Source: Liolophura sinensis (Eukaryota > Mollusca > Polyplacophora > Chitonida > Chitonidae). Taken from it: 64,000 nucleotides of DNA. Made by a program: the position numbers and the translations under genes. Under the pieces are notes generated by a model, which was given only the letters and a program-made list of their open reading frames with translations, was not told where the DNA came from and made no database searches. Shown piece by piece: positions 23,901-38,900 of the stretch. The stretch spans positions 25,587,608-25,651,607 of the forward strand of contig NC_088300.1 of the NCBI RefSeq assembly GCF_032854445.1. Direction: 5' to 3'. Every line of letters begins with the position of its first letter. Within the stretch, counting starts at the first letter, position 1.

Positions 23901-26900
23901 GAGCATTTACCAGTTCATGTAGAAATTGAAAAGACAATTTCATATGTGGATGATTAAGCAATGCAGTTAGGCTCTTCAGGGTGTTCCCTGGTAATCATCA
24001 AAACACACCTGTACCATGCAGGTGTTTTGCATGAGAAGCATATGAATGTGGTTGTGGTGCATTGAAAAATTTCCATTGTTTACTTTATCAGATGTCTCGA
24101 ATGCTGCAGTGTCATTGATACACTGTTTACGTACCTAAACACATTATTAATAGCAGTGGGTTTCCGCGAGGCACTGCCTGCCATAATGCTGGCCGCCCTC
24201 CTATAAGTGAAATATTCTTGAGTACGGCCTAAAACACCAATCAAATAAATAAATCAACCAATGAAATAGCAGTGGTTCAGTCATATAGAATATCCTGAAT
24301 TTTTTTTTTCGATGGTATCTTTCAGTGTGTTAACTGTCTTGCGTGTTTTTTTCTCTCAGGAGTCTCTGGTGACAGCGTACGAGAGACACAAACTGTTAGC
24401 TATGGCGGAGCTCCAGCAGAGCAGCAGATTCATCCAGCTCTGCCCCAAGTTGGTAAGCTCTTTTTTTATGGAGCCTTTCAGGTAGTAAATTGACAGATAT
24501 GGCCATAATTGACGTGCATTATTGTTTTGACGAAGAGCGAGCAGTTCATTCTGGGCAATGCAGTTTTCTCTACCCATAAAGAAGACCAGTTTCCTATATG
24601 CGAAAACATGTCACGTACATCCTGTGAGGCAGCTTTGAAAATATGTTGCCTAGTACTGGAGCCAACCCGTTGCAAGTGGATATTCTTAGGATAGGACTGA
24701 AGGACTGAAGTAATGCTGAAAACCACCTACAGCCCCTAGCAAAGATAAAAATACTGTACTAGTGAGGTGTGTCGTATAGATGCAAAACCCCTGAGCAGTT
24801 ACAGGACAAAGATATTTTCTACTATTTGCAGCTGAATATTCTGATTGTGAACATAAGGGACGAAGTCAGCGACTACCGAACAAACTACCAGTCAACGTTT
24901 GAAAGGTAAGTTAATTCAGTATGGACAATTGTCCTTAATTTACATATTTAATTTAAGTACTGTCCTGTTGCATGTTTTTATGGCACTCACAGTTTCTTGG
25001 CAATACCTGAAAGTGTAAGATTTTGTGCAGAAAATAAATTGTTTGACGACCTCTTTAAAAATGAATGTGATCCCAGATGCAGTCCACTAATGCTGCTGCA
25101 TGTTCAACAATAATATTCGCTCTTTACATCGTCGCTTTTTATGCTCTTGTGCTCAAAGTGTTAATACCACGAAAACCCATGACATTATGATACTGGCTCT
25201 TCCACTGTGAGAACATTGGAAATTGATATGGCAGTATATTTGCTTCTGTGTTGTTGAATCAGTCTTGAAATTGACATCGTGTTGATACGAATTCCCAGAT
25301 TATTTAGGCCTGCTGGACTTAGGTTATCCATTTATGACGTCACCCACTGACTGGAGATCGCCTAGGGCAGTAAATGTATTGTTTTTGTTGAATTTAAAGT
25401 CATTACAAGGTTTCTCAGAAACCCTCCCGGTAACATACTGCTTGAACAGGTTATAATCTTTATAAATAGGACCAGTAGCTAAATCTGGACACTAATCCTT
25501 TAACATAGATCTACATGAGTCTTATTATACACAATACCGTTGGTGTATCTTGTATTTGCAAGGAATGAAGAAATCATATTAGTGTTATAATTTTGTATTA
25601 ATTGTTTGGTCCTTCATAAGTGTAACATTTTTCCCCAAAATTTGATTATTGGCTTTTTCATATGTTTGAACATACCTAAATCATCTAGCCTAGTGTGGTT
25701 TTCTCCATGCATAATCCTGGCTGTCATCATATTAGTGGCATGTTTTGGGGCTTTGCATGAAACAGCAGCCATATAGATTCATGTAAATAAATGAAATTTT
25801 CAGATATTTCAACATCACAGAGTCTGCTGCTCAGGCATTCTACAGTTTTTTGATGGAGGATGTTCTTCATCTGTGTCGGTCTGTGATGGAGAGCATGGTG
25901 AGTGTTGGATCATTGTGCTGACGAGCATATGTTAATGAAAATATTTAGAAGATGTAATAGTGCTATGATTTATGTGAGATAAAGAGATTTACATGTGTAA
26001 TTTAGAATAGATATCTTAATTTTGTAATTTTGGGGTGTAATTTTTCTTTGTAAAGTTTTAATCTTGTCTAAGCATCAGTCACTGAGATAAGCAGTCAGCA
26101 AGATGTAAGCTAAATGACCTAGAGATTTCACTGAAAAAGGTGCATTTTTATGCATAAAATGCCATAAAATATTACTTTTGGTGCTGAAACTTACATTTTT
26201 TCTTACCGTCCAAGCAAACATCAAATCACCTTTCTAGTATTAATAAAACTCGCAGAATTAGATAAAACATGCAACTTTATTTTTATAACTCCCAGAAGGA
26301 AATTCAGAAGTTTTTTTGTTCAGGCCACATCATATATTCCGTATTAAGAAACCAAGCTTGTCATTTACCTTTTTATTTTCTTCTTCTTTTTGTGCTTCAG
26401 ATAACACCAGAGATTGATCTACTGATGCTGAGTTTGGGGTACCGACTGAACAGTTTAGATCATGACTGGGCTCGCTACATTCCGCCAGAGTAAGGGTTGT
26501 ATTACTTGTACACGTAGTTTATTACTATGAAGGCTACTCTTGGGAAATTTCAGGCAAAACATTGTGGAATATCCTATTCCACACTCAACTTGATAAGCTA
26601 GAGCATATGAAAATGAATGAATGAATGAATGATTGAACGAATGCTTGGGATTTTACATCGTACTTAGCAATTTTTAAGTCATATGATGATGAAGAGTCAT
26701 TAGGTGTGTGTACATATAATGTGTCTTGTGGCAGGGCAAGTCAGTGCCACCAAAGTGCTGCTGCCACTGAAGTATTATGTCAAAGACACCATACATGACA
26801 CCCCACCCAGTTCTGTTTCCTTGGTCTAACTCTCAGTGCTGAGTGCCAAGTGAGGCAGCAACTGGTACCATTTTTTAAGTCTTTGGAATGACCCGACACC

Positions 26901-29900
26901 GGAAGATGAAAATGTGTCAAGCCATGGTATTCCTGCGTTCAGATGAAAATGAATCCAGACGGATGGGCCCTAGATAATAGGAAAATACAGAAAAATGAGG
27001 ACATTAACACAAATGTTTGTTCTTATATCTTGATCCTGAAAAGTTTGTTTGTGCAGCATGTTACGTTGAGATTGTTATTATTAGGGTAAATGACCCAAAA
27101 TTTCGTCCCCAACAGTTTCCTATGAGAGGCAAATAAATGTTATGAAATATTACTTTTGGTGCTGATTTCCAGCAGGATATCATCCTACCTGACAAACTAC
27201 CCTCAAAAACATATCTAAGATCAGCAGAACTCTCAGAATCAGACAAAGTGAGCAATACTGTTATGGGCAAAATGTTAAGTGAGTTATGTGTGTATTACAT
27301 ACATGTGTGTGTGTGTTATATTCTAGGTTTTATATTATAGCTGATTGTAAATGTGAAAGGTTTTAATTAGTGGCTACATATACCCACTGATACGTACATT
27401 TGTACGTGAAGTGTTTGGATATAAATTGTAATATACACGACTTACAGCAATTGCTTTGTTTGTAGATCGCAAAGATGGAGAGAGTCTTTTGTGACTCTCG
27501 CTGTTCAGTGGACAATTGCCTTGCAGAGTCATGTCCCTTTGTTGGTGCTTGAGGGAGTAGGCGGAGATAAGGTAGTACATTTTCAGAAATTTCGAAATGT
27601 CACATATATGGCCGATGATTGTTTTGAACCTGAATGATACGTCACTTGCGTGAGGATTAGGGATGAAGGAATCTAATCCAGTGGAGACAAATCCCCAGGG
27701 CTGCTTGCACTTAGGGATTGTAGGTGATTGTAAATCATTAAGATCTCGATCGTAGCCAGAGCTCACAGTCTGCACCCTCTTGCACGCAGGGACTGTGAGC
27801 TACAATAGTTGTAACGTACAATCAGAAATTACAATGAGGTTTGCACCTGTTGTAAATATTTACAGTCTCCCCACAATTAATGATAATTACAAATACTTGC
27901 GCTACAGAAACTGTTACTTAGTACTTTTCAACACGGTTTGCAAAGATGTGCAATGTAATTGTGTTAAAAAGATGTTACAAACATTTTCTCACATGTAGTT
28001 GTTGCTAGCTGCTGAATCATTATGATGTAGAATGCTTTCGAAAAGGAAGGTTAATGATTTTTTTTTTTTTTTTTTTGATTGGTGTTTTACGCCGTACTCA
28101 AGAATATTTCACTTATACGACGGCGGCCAGCATTATGGTGGGTGGAAACCGGGCACAGCCCGTGGGAAACCCACGACCATCCACAGGTTGCTGCAGACCT
28201 TCCCACTTACTGCCGGAGAGAAAGCCAGGATGAGCTGGACTTGAACTCACAGTGACCGCATTGGTGAGAGGCTCCTGGGTCATTACGCTGCGCTAGCGCG
28301 CTAACCGACTGAGCCACAGAGGCCCCGAAGGCTAATGAAGGTACATTGTCCATGTACAAAGGTCACCTTTATGTACAAGCCAGATTTGGCCTACAATCGC
28401 GATTCTAACTTGAAAATTTACTATCGCCTTACAATTCCTTTGTGCAAGAGGCTAAATTATTTTTACAATCAATCGTAAACTCAATTGTAGGCTCTACAGT
28501 GGACTGTAGCTACAATCTCTTTGTGGAAGCAGACCCTGAGGTACTTGCCCAACTGAGTCAGCACAACATTCTTGAATACTGGTACTTAATATGATTACAC
28601 TTGAAATTCAGTTTTTTTCTGCTGATCAAAACCAGTTTTTTTTTAAGTTCAAAAATATACAGATGTTTTCAAAGTTGAACTTTAGCTTTGCTTGATTTCA
28701 TCTTGCTCTTTTTCAGTTCAAGTCCCTCTGTTTGCCAGATTGCTTGCAATCTCCAACCAACTCTAATTCCTGTCAGAGAGGACGCTCTACATCCTTGAGG
28801 TCACTTAGTGCATCAGTGCGATCTGCTTTCAGTAGCGTATCCTCAACTCGCTCAACTCCTGTGCAGGTGGGGAAGGAGGTTGGTTTTCATTTATATGGGA
28901 TTCACTCTGTGCTATGTACAGCTTGAGTTAATACAATGTAATTTCACTTTTGGGACAATTTCTTAAGATATATCTTGAGGTAAAAAGGTATAATAATTTC
29001 CAAAAATGAAGGATATTTACATGTATCTTTGGTTTAGATTGGTGTTTAACTCCTTGCTCAAGAACATTTCATTTGTATGATGGTGGTAAAACTTATGGAT
29101 GGGTGGAGAGAAATTGATAAAATTGATAAATGTGTGAAATGTTTTCATTAGAATTTCTTTGTCTCTATACTTGGCATTTGTGAAATTATGACACTCAGTT
29201 GTGAGTCAAAGAGAAAACAAAAAAAAAAGCACCTAGTGTAAAGCAGAGCAAAAACAGTCTGGGAACACCAGTGATGTTGCATTAGTGTTATGAAGTTGTA
29301 TATGTAAAGGTGTTAGTATGACAAGAACCAAATAATCACCAGTCCTATAGAATTTGCCGGATTGAAAATTTGATGTGAGAGAAATATGAAATGGTACTCT
29401 TATTCAGTCATGTTTGTCTCATATTTATAGTCCCAAAATATCCCACATTGTGACGGTCCTGGACGTTTTGTGAACAAACAGCCTCCTATCATGGAGACAA
29501 GCTGTGAGACTGGAGCCCCAGGCCAAGTAGAGGGAGATGTCAGCAAGAGGCTTCCACACTCTCTGGGATTGCCGACCAATTGGGAGGCAGGGAAACCATC
29601 GCCAAGGAGGCCGTCCACTCACTCAGTGGATGCCACCATTTTCAGGCACAACCTTTTTATTTGTGAGTCACAGGATCTGGATGACGAAGTGGTGTCATTC
29701 ACTCGACGGAATTTGCGCCCCAGCAACTCGATGCCAAATTTAATAGCCAATCATACAAGCTTCATGAACTTATTGCAGCCTTCTACAGAGGATCCCAAAC
29801 TGAGTTCACAAAATTTTAGATATAACACGAATATTAGCAACCAGAATAGTGCTGTTGAAATGGGGAATGTGCATCTTGTTCCATCTATCAAAGTTGTTGG

Positions 29901-32900
29901 TAGCACTCCAGTAGAGGAGAGAAATTTTCCAATTTTGGAAAGAGACAATCAGGAAAGTTTCACAAGCGATGAAGAGGAATTGGCAGCTGCATATCCATCT
30001 GTTGTTGTTGTGAAGAGTCATTCAGCAGGGTTGGGATTTCAGTCTGTTACAGACAAACATATACCCCACATCGAGGCTGAGATTGGGGAACGTGTCGACG
30101 TGACTGCTCCCTACATCAAGCCAGGGACATCACAATCAAAAGGGTTGATTCGGGTTCCTTCAGCACCAGTCATGTCACCGTTGCCTGTGTCATTGATGGA
30201 TCAGTCACATGTCACAAGACAGCATTCAGACGAAGTTGATGTGCACTCTCCATTTCTGGAAAGACAGAAAAGGGACAGCGAAAGTCATGAATTCATCGAC
30301 TCTCTTAAATCAGATTTCACATCCATTTCCATGCCAACCCAGCGTTCTGTAGAGTTCCAAATGGTGATAGCTCCGATCTCTTCTTCCCTTGTTGACCTGC
30401 TGGTTATACTGCAGAGGGTGGTGGGAGTGGCACGAACTTTTTGTGACACTATCTGTCCAGTTACCAATGAGACAGGCCTACATCGTCATGGTTACTGGGA
30501 TAGCATGTCATCCAGCAGTGAGGATCTGGAAGACATGGCGTACTGTCAGGACAATGCCAGTGCTCGTTGTCAACTTTTTCTGATTTTTACAAAGGTGAGT
30601 TAATAATGTTATCATTCTGTTGCCGTTAGTGATGGAATCCACGCTAGTACTTATTTTTGCATATTTATTAATACATATGCAAAGTTCGTGACTGTACTCA
30701 TAACTGATTAGCCTGAGTTTTGTTGTTGGTGTCACACTGAAATAATCTGAGTACACTTCACTACATGAGACGTAAAATAGTTTAATCCAGAAATTAGAAA
30801 AAAGGACGTGTATATATCAATGCATTTTGCATGACAAACGTATTATCCTTGAAATATACGCACAAAGCAAAAAAAAAAAAAAAAGGTGTAGTTTGTGCAC
30901 ATCCTAAAATTGCAAGAATGCTGTTTGCTATGAAAGTTATTCAGAGGTAAATTAAGCTGTAGTAATATCTTGTGATATCAAATTGTGTACATTTCCGGGT
31001 TTCCTCCCACCATAATGCTGGCCACTGTTGTATAAGTGAAATATTCTTTAGTTTGGCGTAAAACACCCATCAACTAAGTAAATAAAAAACTGTGTACATT
31101 CAAATGGTCAGTTTTGTTTGACAAATAAGTGAATGATATCCCTTGTATTTGTGTTTTCAGATGGTCTGTGATAGCGTGGGAATGTTCACAGATAACATGC
31201 TGTGTATGGATCTTTGTGGTTTAAATCTGTCTGTGGCTAAACGTCTAGTCGGGCCCAAGGTAAGTCGTGACCTGCCATGCATGCCTAGCCTATTCCACTA
31301 GGAAAATATTCAGGCTATCAGCTGAAGTTTTTCTGTTTTAGATTTTGAAAGTTAGCCCGAAATTCTTGGTCACATTAGGAGGTGTCTAGGAGAAGGCAAA
31401 AAAGGAATAAATGAGCTTCTTTCAACTCAAGGAAGTCTTTGTAAGTGTGAGGACAGAGTGCAAGTAGCTGACAGGAAATGTTTGGAGACTATAAAGATAT
31501 GAAATTTTGGTCTAAATACTGAGAAGGAATAAGTGGTGGTGTGTGTTGTTTTCTTCAACAATGATCTCCAGTCCAAAGCTGTGGTGTACGGTTTTGTAGT
31601 TACTTTTCTATGTGGCATCCTAAAGCCTGTCTCTTCCTTACGTGCATGTAAGGCCTAGAACTGAAAAGAAACTGGAATGTGGGATATTTCTGTAATGGTT
31701 GAATTCGGCCTACAGTCTATTTCTCTGTAAAATCAATCACTCGCTAGCAAAATTGCCTTCAGTCAGTGGCACGCAACAACACAGGCTCTACATATGGATA
31801 TGTTTGAAGTTCATATTCTTGCTAGAAAAATGAAGTTAGAATGCTTTTTCTAATTCATAATGTTAATGTCCATAGGCTTGGTTTCAACGGCAAGAACCAG
31901 TTGTCTCGGGTGACGTTATAATTATTAAAAATCCAGTGCCTTTCTGGGCATTGGGTGGAGTTCAAAGTGTTTTGAAGGCGGGTGACACCAATTACCTGAA
32001 CTGCTGTCGACTTTACCAGAAACGCTGTTTCTGACACTGTCATATTTGAAATCGTTTGCACGTTTTAATGTAACCTTTATAAATGAATTTTACTTTATCT
32101 CTTATAGTGTATGATCTCAGGGCAGTATAGTTTTAGAGATGGATATCAGGATTAAAGCGATGTAGTTATTCTCTCAGACAGTAGTGGAGGCTGTGTTGTC
32201 GCATGGAGTTTGTTCTAACCGCTTGTGAGTGTAGCCATTGTAAAAGAAATTACTCTTCACACCTATTCTCCAGCATGCAACTTGTTTTTGAATAATTATG
32301 CCGTCTAAAAAGAGACTCTCTTAAAGAAACAGACTATAATAAGAGTTACATTTCTTGGGCTCATCATGACTCAATATACATGAGTGGATAGAAATTTTTG
32401 GTTATATGGCCATGGCTTTGGACTTATATTGGTGATTACACGAGGGTATGGGAGAATGCTGTCGGGATTGATGAGAATTACCCATGATGCATTACTTTGC
32501 TTACGTGCAAACATGCAGCACATGTATAGTAATACACAGTTACCTCCAAAGTCTTTGTTAAATGCACAGGCTTACATTTCTGTTTCTGAATTAAGGTGGT
32601 GTCATTTAAACATTTCTTACAAGAAAACTATTGATTGTAGCTCAAATCACTAGGCACAAAGTCAAAAGAGCACGTCTTGTGCTACAATTTGGTGGAAGAT
32701 TCACATTTCTAGCTATCATAGTTCTCGAGCTACATGCCATTGAAATCACCTAAGTGAAAAAAGTTTTTTGACCATACCTCAAAAATGTACAAAGATAGGC
32801 AAAATCCAAAAGCAGATTTGGAATTTGCGTTGCCAAGTACACCAGAATACATGAAAACATTATCAAAATTAGACACTTTTTATGATGTCAGAACTTCAAC

Positions 32901-35900
32901 CAATTAGTGGCTTCCAAAGCTTTCAATGAATGTCCAAGATTTTTTTCAAACTTGCTCTTCCTGGGATCACACTACAAGTACATCAAATGTCAAAAGAATC
33001 CGTTCGTTAGTTCTTGAGTTGAAGATTTTTAACGGTTGTGATCAAAATCCAAGTTGGCTGACATGTCACATAACCAAAACATTAACATTGTAACATTGTT
33101 CCTAAAATCACCACATTTCACCAGCATCCAATGAATACCTTTTGCAGCTCCTTTTACAGCTCTTAAAGCTTTCAAAAAGCTTTCAAGAAAATGGAAGAAA
33201 AATAATAAAAATCCAAACAATTTCAATAGGTGCCCTGGCACAGAGTGCTTGGCCACCAAATAATGTGAACAATTTTAAGAGATGTCCCGCTAGGATACTG
33301 GCGTGAAGCACTAATTAAGCAGTCTTCCTCTGCTATTTGTACACAATAATTTAATTTATTTATATTTTCGAAGCTCATGTCAGAATTACCATTGATTGAA
33401 GTAATCATTTACTGTATCAACAGTTCAAGCAGTTAAAGAAATATTCTTCTAGTATGTCCAATTTCCTAGAGAACTGTATTTATCACTTGGACCTTCATCG
33501 CCAAAGTCCACAACTTTATCTGCCATTGCTAGGCTGCTGCTTAGACTTTAAAGGGAAAATACCTTTGATGTTAGAGAGGTAGAGTCAGTGTGACGTTACC
33601 TCACCCTTGATAATGGAGATGTGCTGAAGGTTTGTCACGACAAGGTTTCACTAAACTTTTACTGTGTTGAAACAAATCTAAAAACATACTTAATGCTGGT
33701 TTAAGGTACGTTGAATGGTACTCTTTCAGCTGACATAAACATTAGTCAGGTGCTGTCTTTCACTCTATGTTTAGTTATCTACAGTCTCTCACAGATTTTT
33801 TGTGACTTCTAACCCTAGTTTTCCCTGCCAGATTAAAATGCTACCTATAAGTCGAACACTTTTGCTGTGGAAATTTTGGTGGAAATTTTCTTCATCTTTT
33901 AATGATAAAATAGATACATGTGCGTAAAGTAATTTTCAGATTTTGAAGCTATGAAGGGGTATGTCTTTTTAATCGTTGGGCATTTACAAAAACTTTTTTT
34001 TTGTATATTTTTTTATTTATTCCATTAGTGTTTTATGCCGTACTCAAGTATATTTCACTTTTACAATGGTAACCAGCATTATGGTGGGAGGAATTTCAGA
34101 TCTTTACAATGGAAAGTTTTTAAAAAGTAGCCTTCCCATTCCCTTGGTTATTCTTAAATGTCTTGGATGGGGTTGGAATTCTTGAGGCTTGCTCTCAATA
34201 CTCTAAAGTATTGCTCTTGGTGCTGTCTTACTTTTAGCACAGGCACGTTTTTAGTTTGGAAAGTGCTGTAAGTGTTTCAAAGAACAGAAAAGTATGGATC
34301 TGTTTTTAAGGTGCTGATAGATACAGCATGACTACAGTTATGGCAAGGGTATGGTTTGCTTAGACAATCAGATCAGGCCTCTGATCTGTTCATGGTGCGG
34401 ACATCTAGTGTAGCTTCATGGAGGTCTCAGCCAGTGTACGTTTAAGTTTGACCTTTAACCTTTACGAAGTCAGTATATTAGCTAACCGTGGTGTAAAATT
34501 ATATTTAAATAAAAACAATAAGGCAGTAAAATTCACTTTGAATTCTGTAGGCACATGTAAGATTAAATTTTACTATAAAGCGAATTTCGTGTTTGGTAAG
34601 ATTATTGTATTTATATAGAGTAAAGTAATATACTTCCTCAGTTTTGATAATTTTATTTTAATACATGCACAATGTATTTGTAAGCATTTAGTGACAACCT
34701 GACTTTATCTTGTGTGACCCATGTTTGTGTTACAGCTTGTGGAGTGTGTACAGGTTCAAAGAAACGGAGGACTGCTCTGGGGGTGTCGTCACGATGTGCC
34801 CGGGGCAGCTCATGACTGTTTCTATTTTGTGGGTCGTAAAGCATTCCTTCTCTGTGATAGACATGAACCTATTTCAGAAGAGGTACGATTGATTTGTTGT
34901 CTGATGGAAAATAATACTTTCATTAAATCAGGATTAAATTAGATGGAGAATTGTTTGACTGAGCTGTCAGAATACCTGTTCAAAGTACAGGTGTAGCTTA
35001 TTTCATATCCCGAGCGAACAGGGAGAGTAATACTGAAGTACACGTTAGGGGTGGTGTCCTAAAAAGTACTGCATGTATGGAGCTCACGTTTTGCATACAT
35101 ATATTGTAGAGCACAGTAACATAAGGGGATGTTGATTATGTGCTGTGTGCATATTAATTACTTTAATATATAAAGTTAACAACTTCGTTTAAAGTTAAAA
35201 AAAAAAAATGAATGATGTACCTCAGGTACACCTTAGAAACTTTAAGAGTTTTTGAATAATTAAATGGTCATGTACCTTATATGCCCCACAAACTCACCCC
35301 TGTTATAATATTTGGAAAAAATCACTATTCAGTATTTTCAAAATTGCAGTCACAGACTTTGTGGAAATGTTTTTAGTGTTTTATGTAGAAATTTTTATCT
35401 TAGAAATTATTTGTTTTCTGCTTTTTGATCTTTCAGATGTGTACTCGAATAAACAATGTGGTAGCTTCACTAGAGTTCTTGAAAAAATATTTCGAGAATG
35501 TGTGTACAATATTTGGTATCCATGACAACAATGATGTCAGCAATTTTCTGAGTGACACAAATACAGAAGAAACAGGCTATGAAAGCTGTCTTGTTGGTGG
35601 TACGGTCGTTGCTCATTTATTACTATTACCCTAATTCCTCAACCTTTTCACGTATCAAAGAGCAGGGTTTTCACAAACAGTATGATTTTATCAGTCAACA
35701 CAGGCAGGCTTTTGTGGCTCAGTTTGTTAGCACACTTGCGCAGCGTAATGACCCAGTGGGACTCGTGAGGGTCGCTGTGAGTTCAAGTCCAGCTCATGCT
35801 GGCTTCCTCTTTGGCTGTACGTGTGAAGGTCTGCCATCAACCTGTGGATGGTCGTGGGTTTCCCCAGGGCTTTGCTCGGTTTCCACCCACCATAATGCTG

Positions 35901-38900
35901 GCCGCTTTCGTATATGTGAAATATTCTTGAGTACGGCATAAAACACCAATCAAATAAATAAATCAGTCAACACAGAATAATGCCTTCAGAATATGCTTGA
36001 ATGAACACCTTGCTGATATGCGAAAAGGTTGAGGAATTAGTGGGACTTAATTTTCAGTTTTTTTCTTGTACTAATTTGATCTTCACTGAGGCAACACCAG
36101 AACTTAAAACCAGAAATTAGAAAGCTGTAAAATTTAGATGTTAAAATGACATTTACCACGATGTCACTCCTCGTGTCATCTCATACTTGTTGTTATGACA
36201 ACATGGTTCATGATTGATAACATGAATAGAATGAGAAATTTGGAATTTCCTGAAGTTTGTGAAATTTGGAATCTTGTAGTCAAGGGCAGTAAAGTTAGCC
36301 TATTATTATCAGGGTTCATCTATGACATCTTTATCAAAGCATCAGATGTGTAAAGCATCAGAGTTAGTAATTTCACTCTTACTTTTTGGTGGGTTATTTG
36401 TCTCAGTACTCTGATTAAAGCCAGTATTGTTTAACTGTTTTAAAATACAAATTCTGCATTTTATATGCCCTGCATATGATAGATCTGTCTTCAGATTTTG
36501 TGGTCATAGACAGCTACTATGACCTGGAGTATGACCAACTCCCCTACTTGGAAGCCTCCTCCCTGTTCAGCACACCACGAGCCACCCCTGTCCAGGGCAT
36601 GAAGGTACCCATCTTCCCAGTAGTCCACTGCTGGAGGCACATCATGTCAGGGCTGAGTGGAATGTGCAGGATGTTGGCATACAGGGTCAGTGAGTGGCGC
36701 AATATGCGGTATTCTGTTATGATTCAGGAGACATGGGATCAAATCCGGGTCATGTCATCACAAAGAATTTAAAAATAATATTTGTTGCTGCCTTGCAGTG
36801 CTCTCAGCACTGATAGGTTAGAGCAAGGAAATAGGAAAATGTTTGCAGTGTGATACTTCAAAAGTGGCAGCACTTTGATGACACGGGCAAACCTTGCTAC
36901 AAGAACAGAGAGCATATGTACATGCACCTAATGACTCCTCCTTATCACGACTGAAATATTATGAAGTACGATGGAAGACCCTGAGCTTTTATACATACTT
37001 TACTTTTATACATATTCATCATCCTTTGTGATCATCCTTTGATTTTGATTTGATCCTTAAATCATGCCATACTCTAGAATTTTTCACTTAGACATTGGTG
37101 ATTATTTTTAGGAGTGGAGAAAACTGGAGTGCCGGGATACATTTGGCAAAATGTCTAACATTTTCCATGTCTGACTTAAAGCTAGGCATATAATATAGTT
37201 GGAAGATAAGTGGTTGTCAGTAGGTATTAGGTTTCACAAACGACCATATGAGCATCATTGACTGCCAATGCCCCGCAAGCAGTGAGAGTGGGAGGATACA
37301 GATCCCTTTGTAATGCTTTTGTAACAGCTTGATCTTGGTGTCGCATGTCAGTTACATGTATCTGAAAATTAAAAAAAAAAAAAAAATTTCAGTTTTCCCA
37401 AAACAAGAGTTGGGTACAAACACCTGTATTGATGTTATTATGTCTTCCCAGCTGAACCTGTTTGTACGTGACGCCCTGGCCCTGCTCCTCTCCCCAGACA
37501 TGCCCCTCCATCAGCTGTCTGAGCGTCTGAAGCCCATCCTGGACTTTCTGTCTGACAACCTCTCTGCTCTCTCCAACTGGCTCTACAGAGACCCCTTCAC
37601 ACGCGTCCTCCATTATGTCTGGCTCTACATTGTCCAAGTAGGTGGCTGTACATGTAGTCAGTTTTCAGGATTTTTTTTCACCGTCAAATAGAAATGTAAT
37701 TTGTTGGGAAATCACTATGTATGTACACATAACTATCATGGCATTGAAATTCCTACAGTACAGGTTACCATGGAAGTTACGTGTGTAATGCTACATGCAC
37801 TTTCACAAAACCGGTTCCAGGTTAGCATGATTACTAAAAGTCGCATATCTTAAGACAATATCTTAAATGAAATTCAAATTTCATTCAGGAGATACTGGGG
37901 ATTTCATTTATTTATTTATTTATTTGATTGGTGTTTTACACCGTGCTCAAGAATATTTCAGGATTTGACTTTTTATTTAAAACATAAATTATTTTGTGTC
38001 TTTAGGACTTTGAAGAAGAGGTATCCAAGCTGAAAACTGGTAATTTTAACACAGAGAAACAAGCGGAGCTGTTGACACATGCTATGTCTGTAAGTACAAG
38101 CTTAACACTGTTACCTGCTAAAGCCTTGGTCACACCTGTTTCCTGAGTTTAGTTCAGTATAGTTGCCAGCCTAGACAAGGTTCACATTGATCGCTAAAAT
38201 TCACAGGAAAACCATATTAGTGATAACTTTACTTTTATTTATTTACTTATTTATTTATTCCATTGATGTTTTACACCGTATTAACGACTATTTCACTTAT
38301 ATGATGGCAGCCAGCATTATGGTGGGAGGAAACCGGTCAGACCCCATTTGAAACCCATTTGCTGGTTGGTGGCAGGCCTTTCCATGTACTGGAGAGGAAA
38401 CCAGCATGAGATAGACTTGAACTCACAGCGATTGCATTGATGAGGGGCTCCTGGGTAATTGAACCGCACTGACACGCTTTACTTTTGTGTCAGATTATAT
38501 GTACTATAACATCTTATTACTGTACTATTTTAGACGTCTACAGTGAAGTCTGACTATATGACACTGTCATGGTATTCACCTGTGTCCATTTGAATACTGA
38601 ATTTAATGTTTATTTTGTCATTTCTCAATGACTGTGGTTTAATGTTGGCATGTATGTGTCCTGTAACACAGATCATGGTTACATTTCAGTATTTAATACG
38701 TTTTATGAACAACATGGGAAAAGGTGTGCATCTGGACCAGTTACTGGCCTACTCTGTAAGTGAACAAACAGTTTTGGGGTCCAATTTCACAATGCTAGTT
38801 TTGATTTGATTCCAAATTTAAAACTTAATTATGATGAAATATCAAATGCGATTCTGTCATTTGTCTCCAGATTGTTTACTTACAGTAAATGATCTAAATA

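Larger units (their letters stand above)
18172..26489 (+). other. MUN/DEP gene: exons 7-17, first half of MUN-like region
   Basis: Exons: 18172-18252, 18811-18825, 20341-20519, 20907-21018, 21634-21786, 22218-22323, 22519-22619, 24360-24452, 24832-24905, 25804-25897, 26401-26489 (residues about 231-596). Exon 8 is a 15-nt microexon (DEDWE) with clean borders. The translation is almost entirely helical, with segments such as LTQLINKFWHFSLPSPG, LLREFGLRYGV joined to GEQYRKFIYLHYLAQHF, and YFNITESAAQAFYSFLMEDV. It resembles the N-terminal half of the UNC13/BAIAP3 MUN rod. Exon 17 ends in phase 2, which does not match exon 18. Confidence 0.65.

Noticed and set aside
24356-24726. Minus-strand frames opposite exon 14 and after it
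   Set aside because: Partly antisense to a confirmed exon; the remainder has no recognisable domain or splice support.
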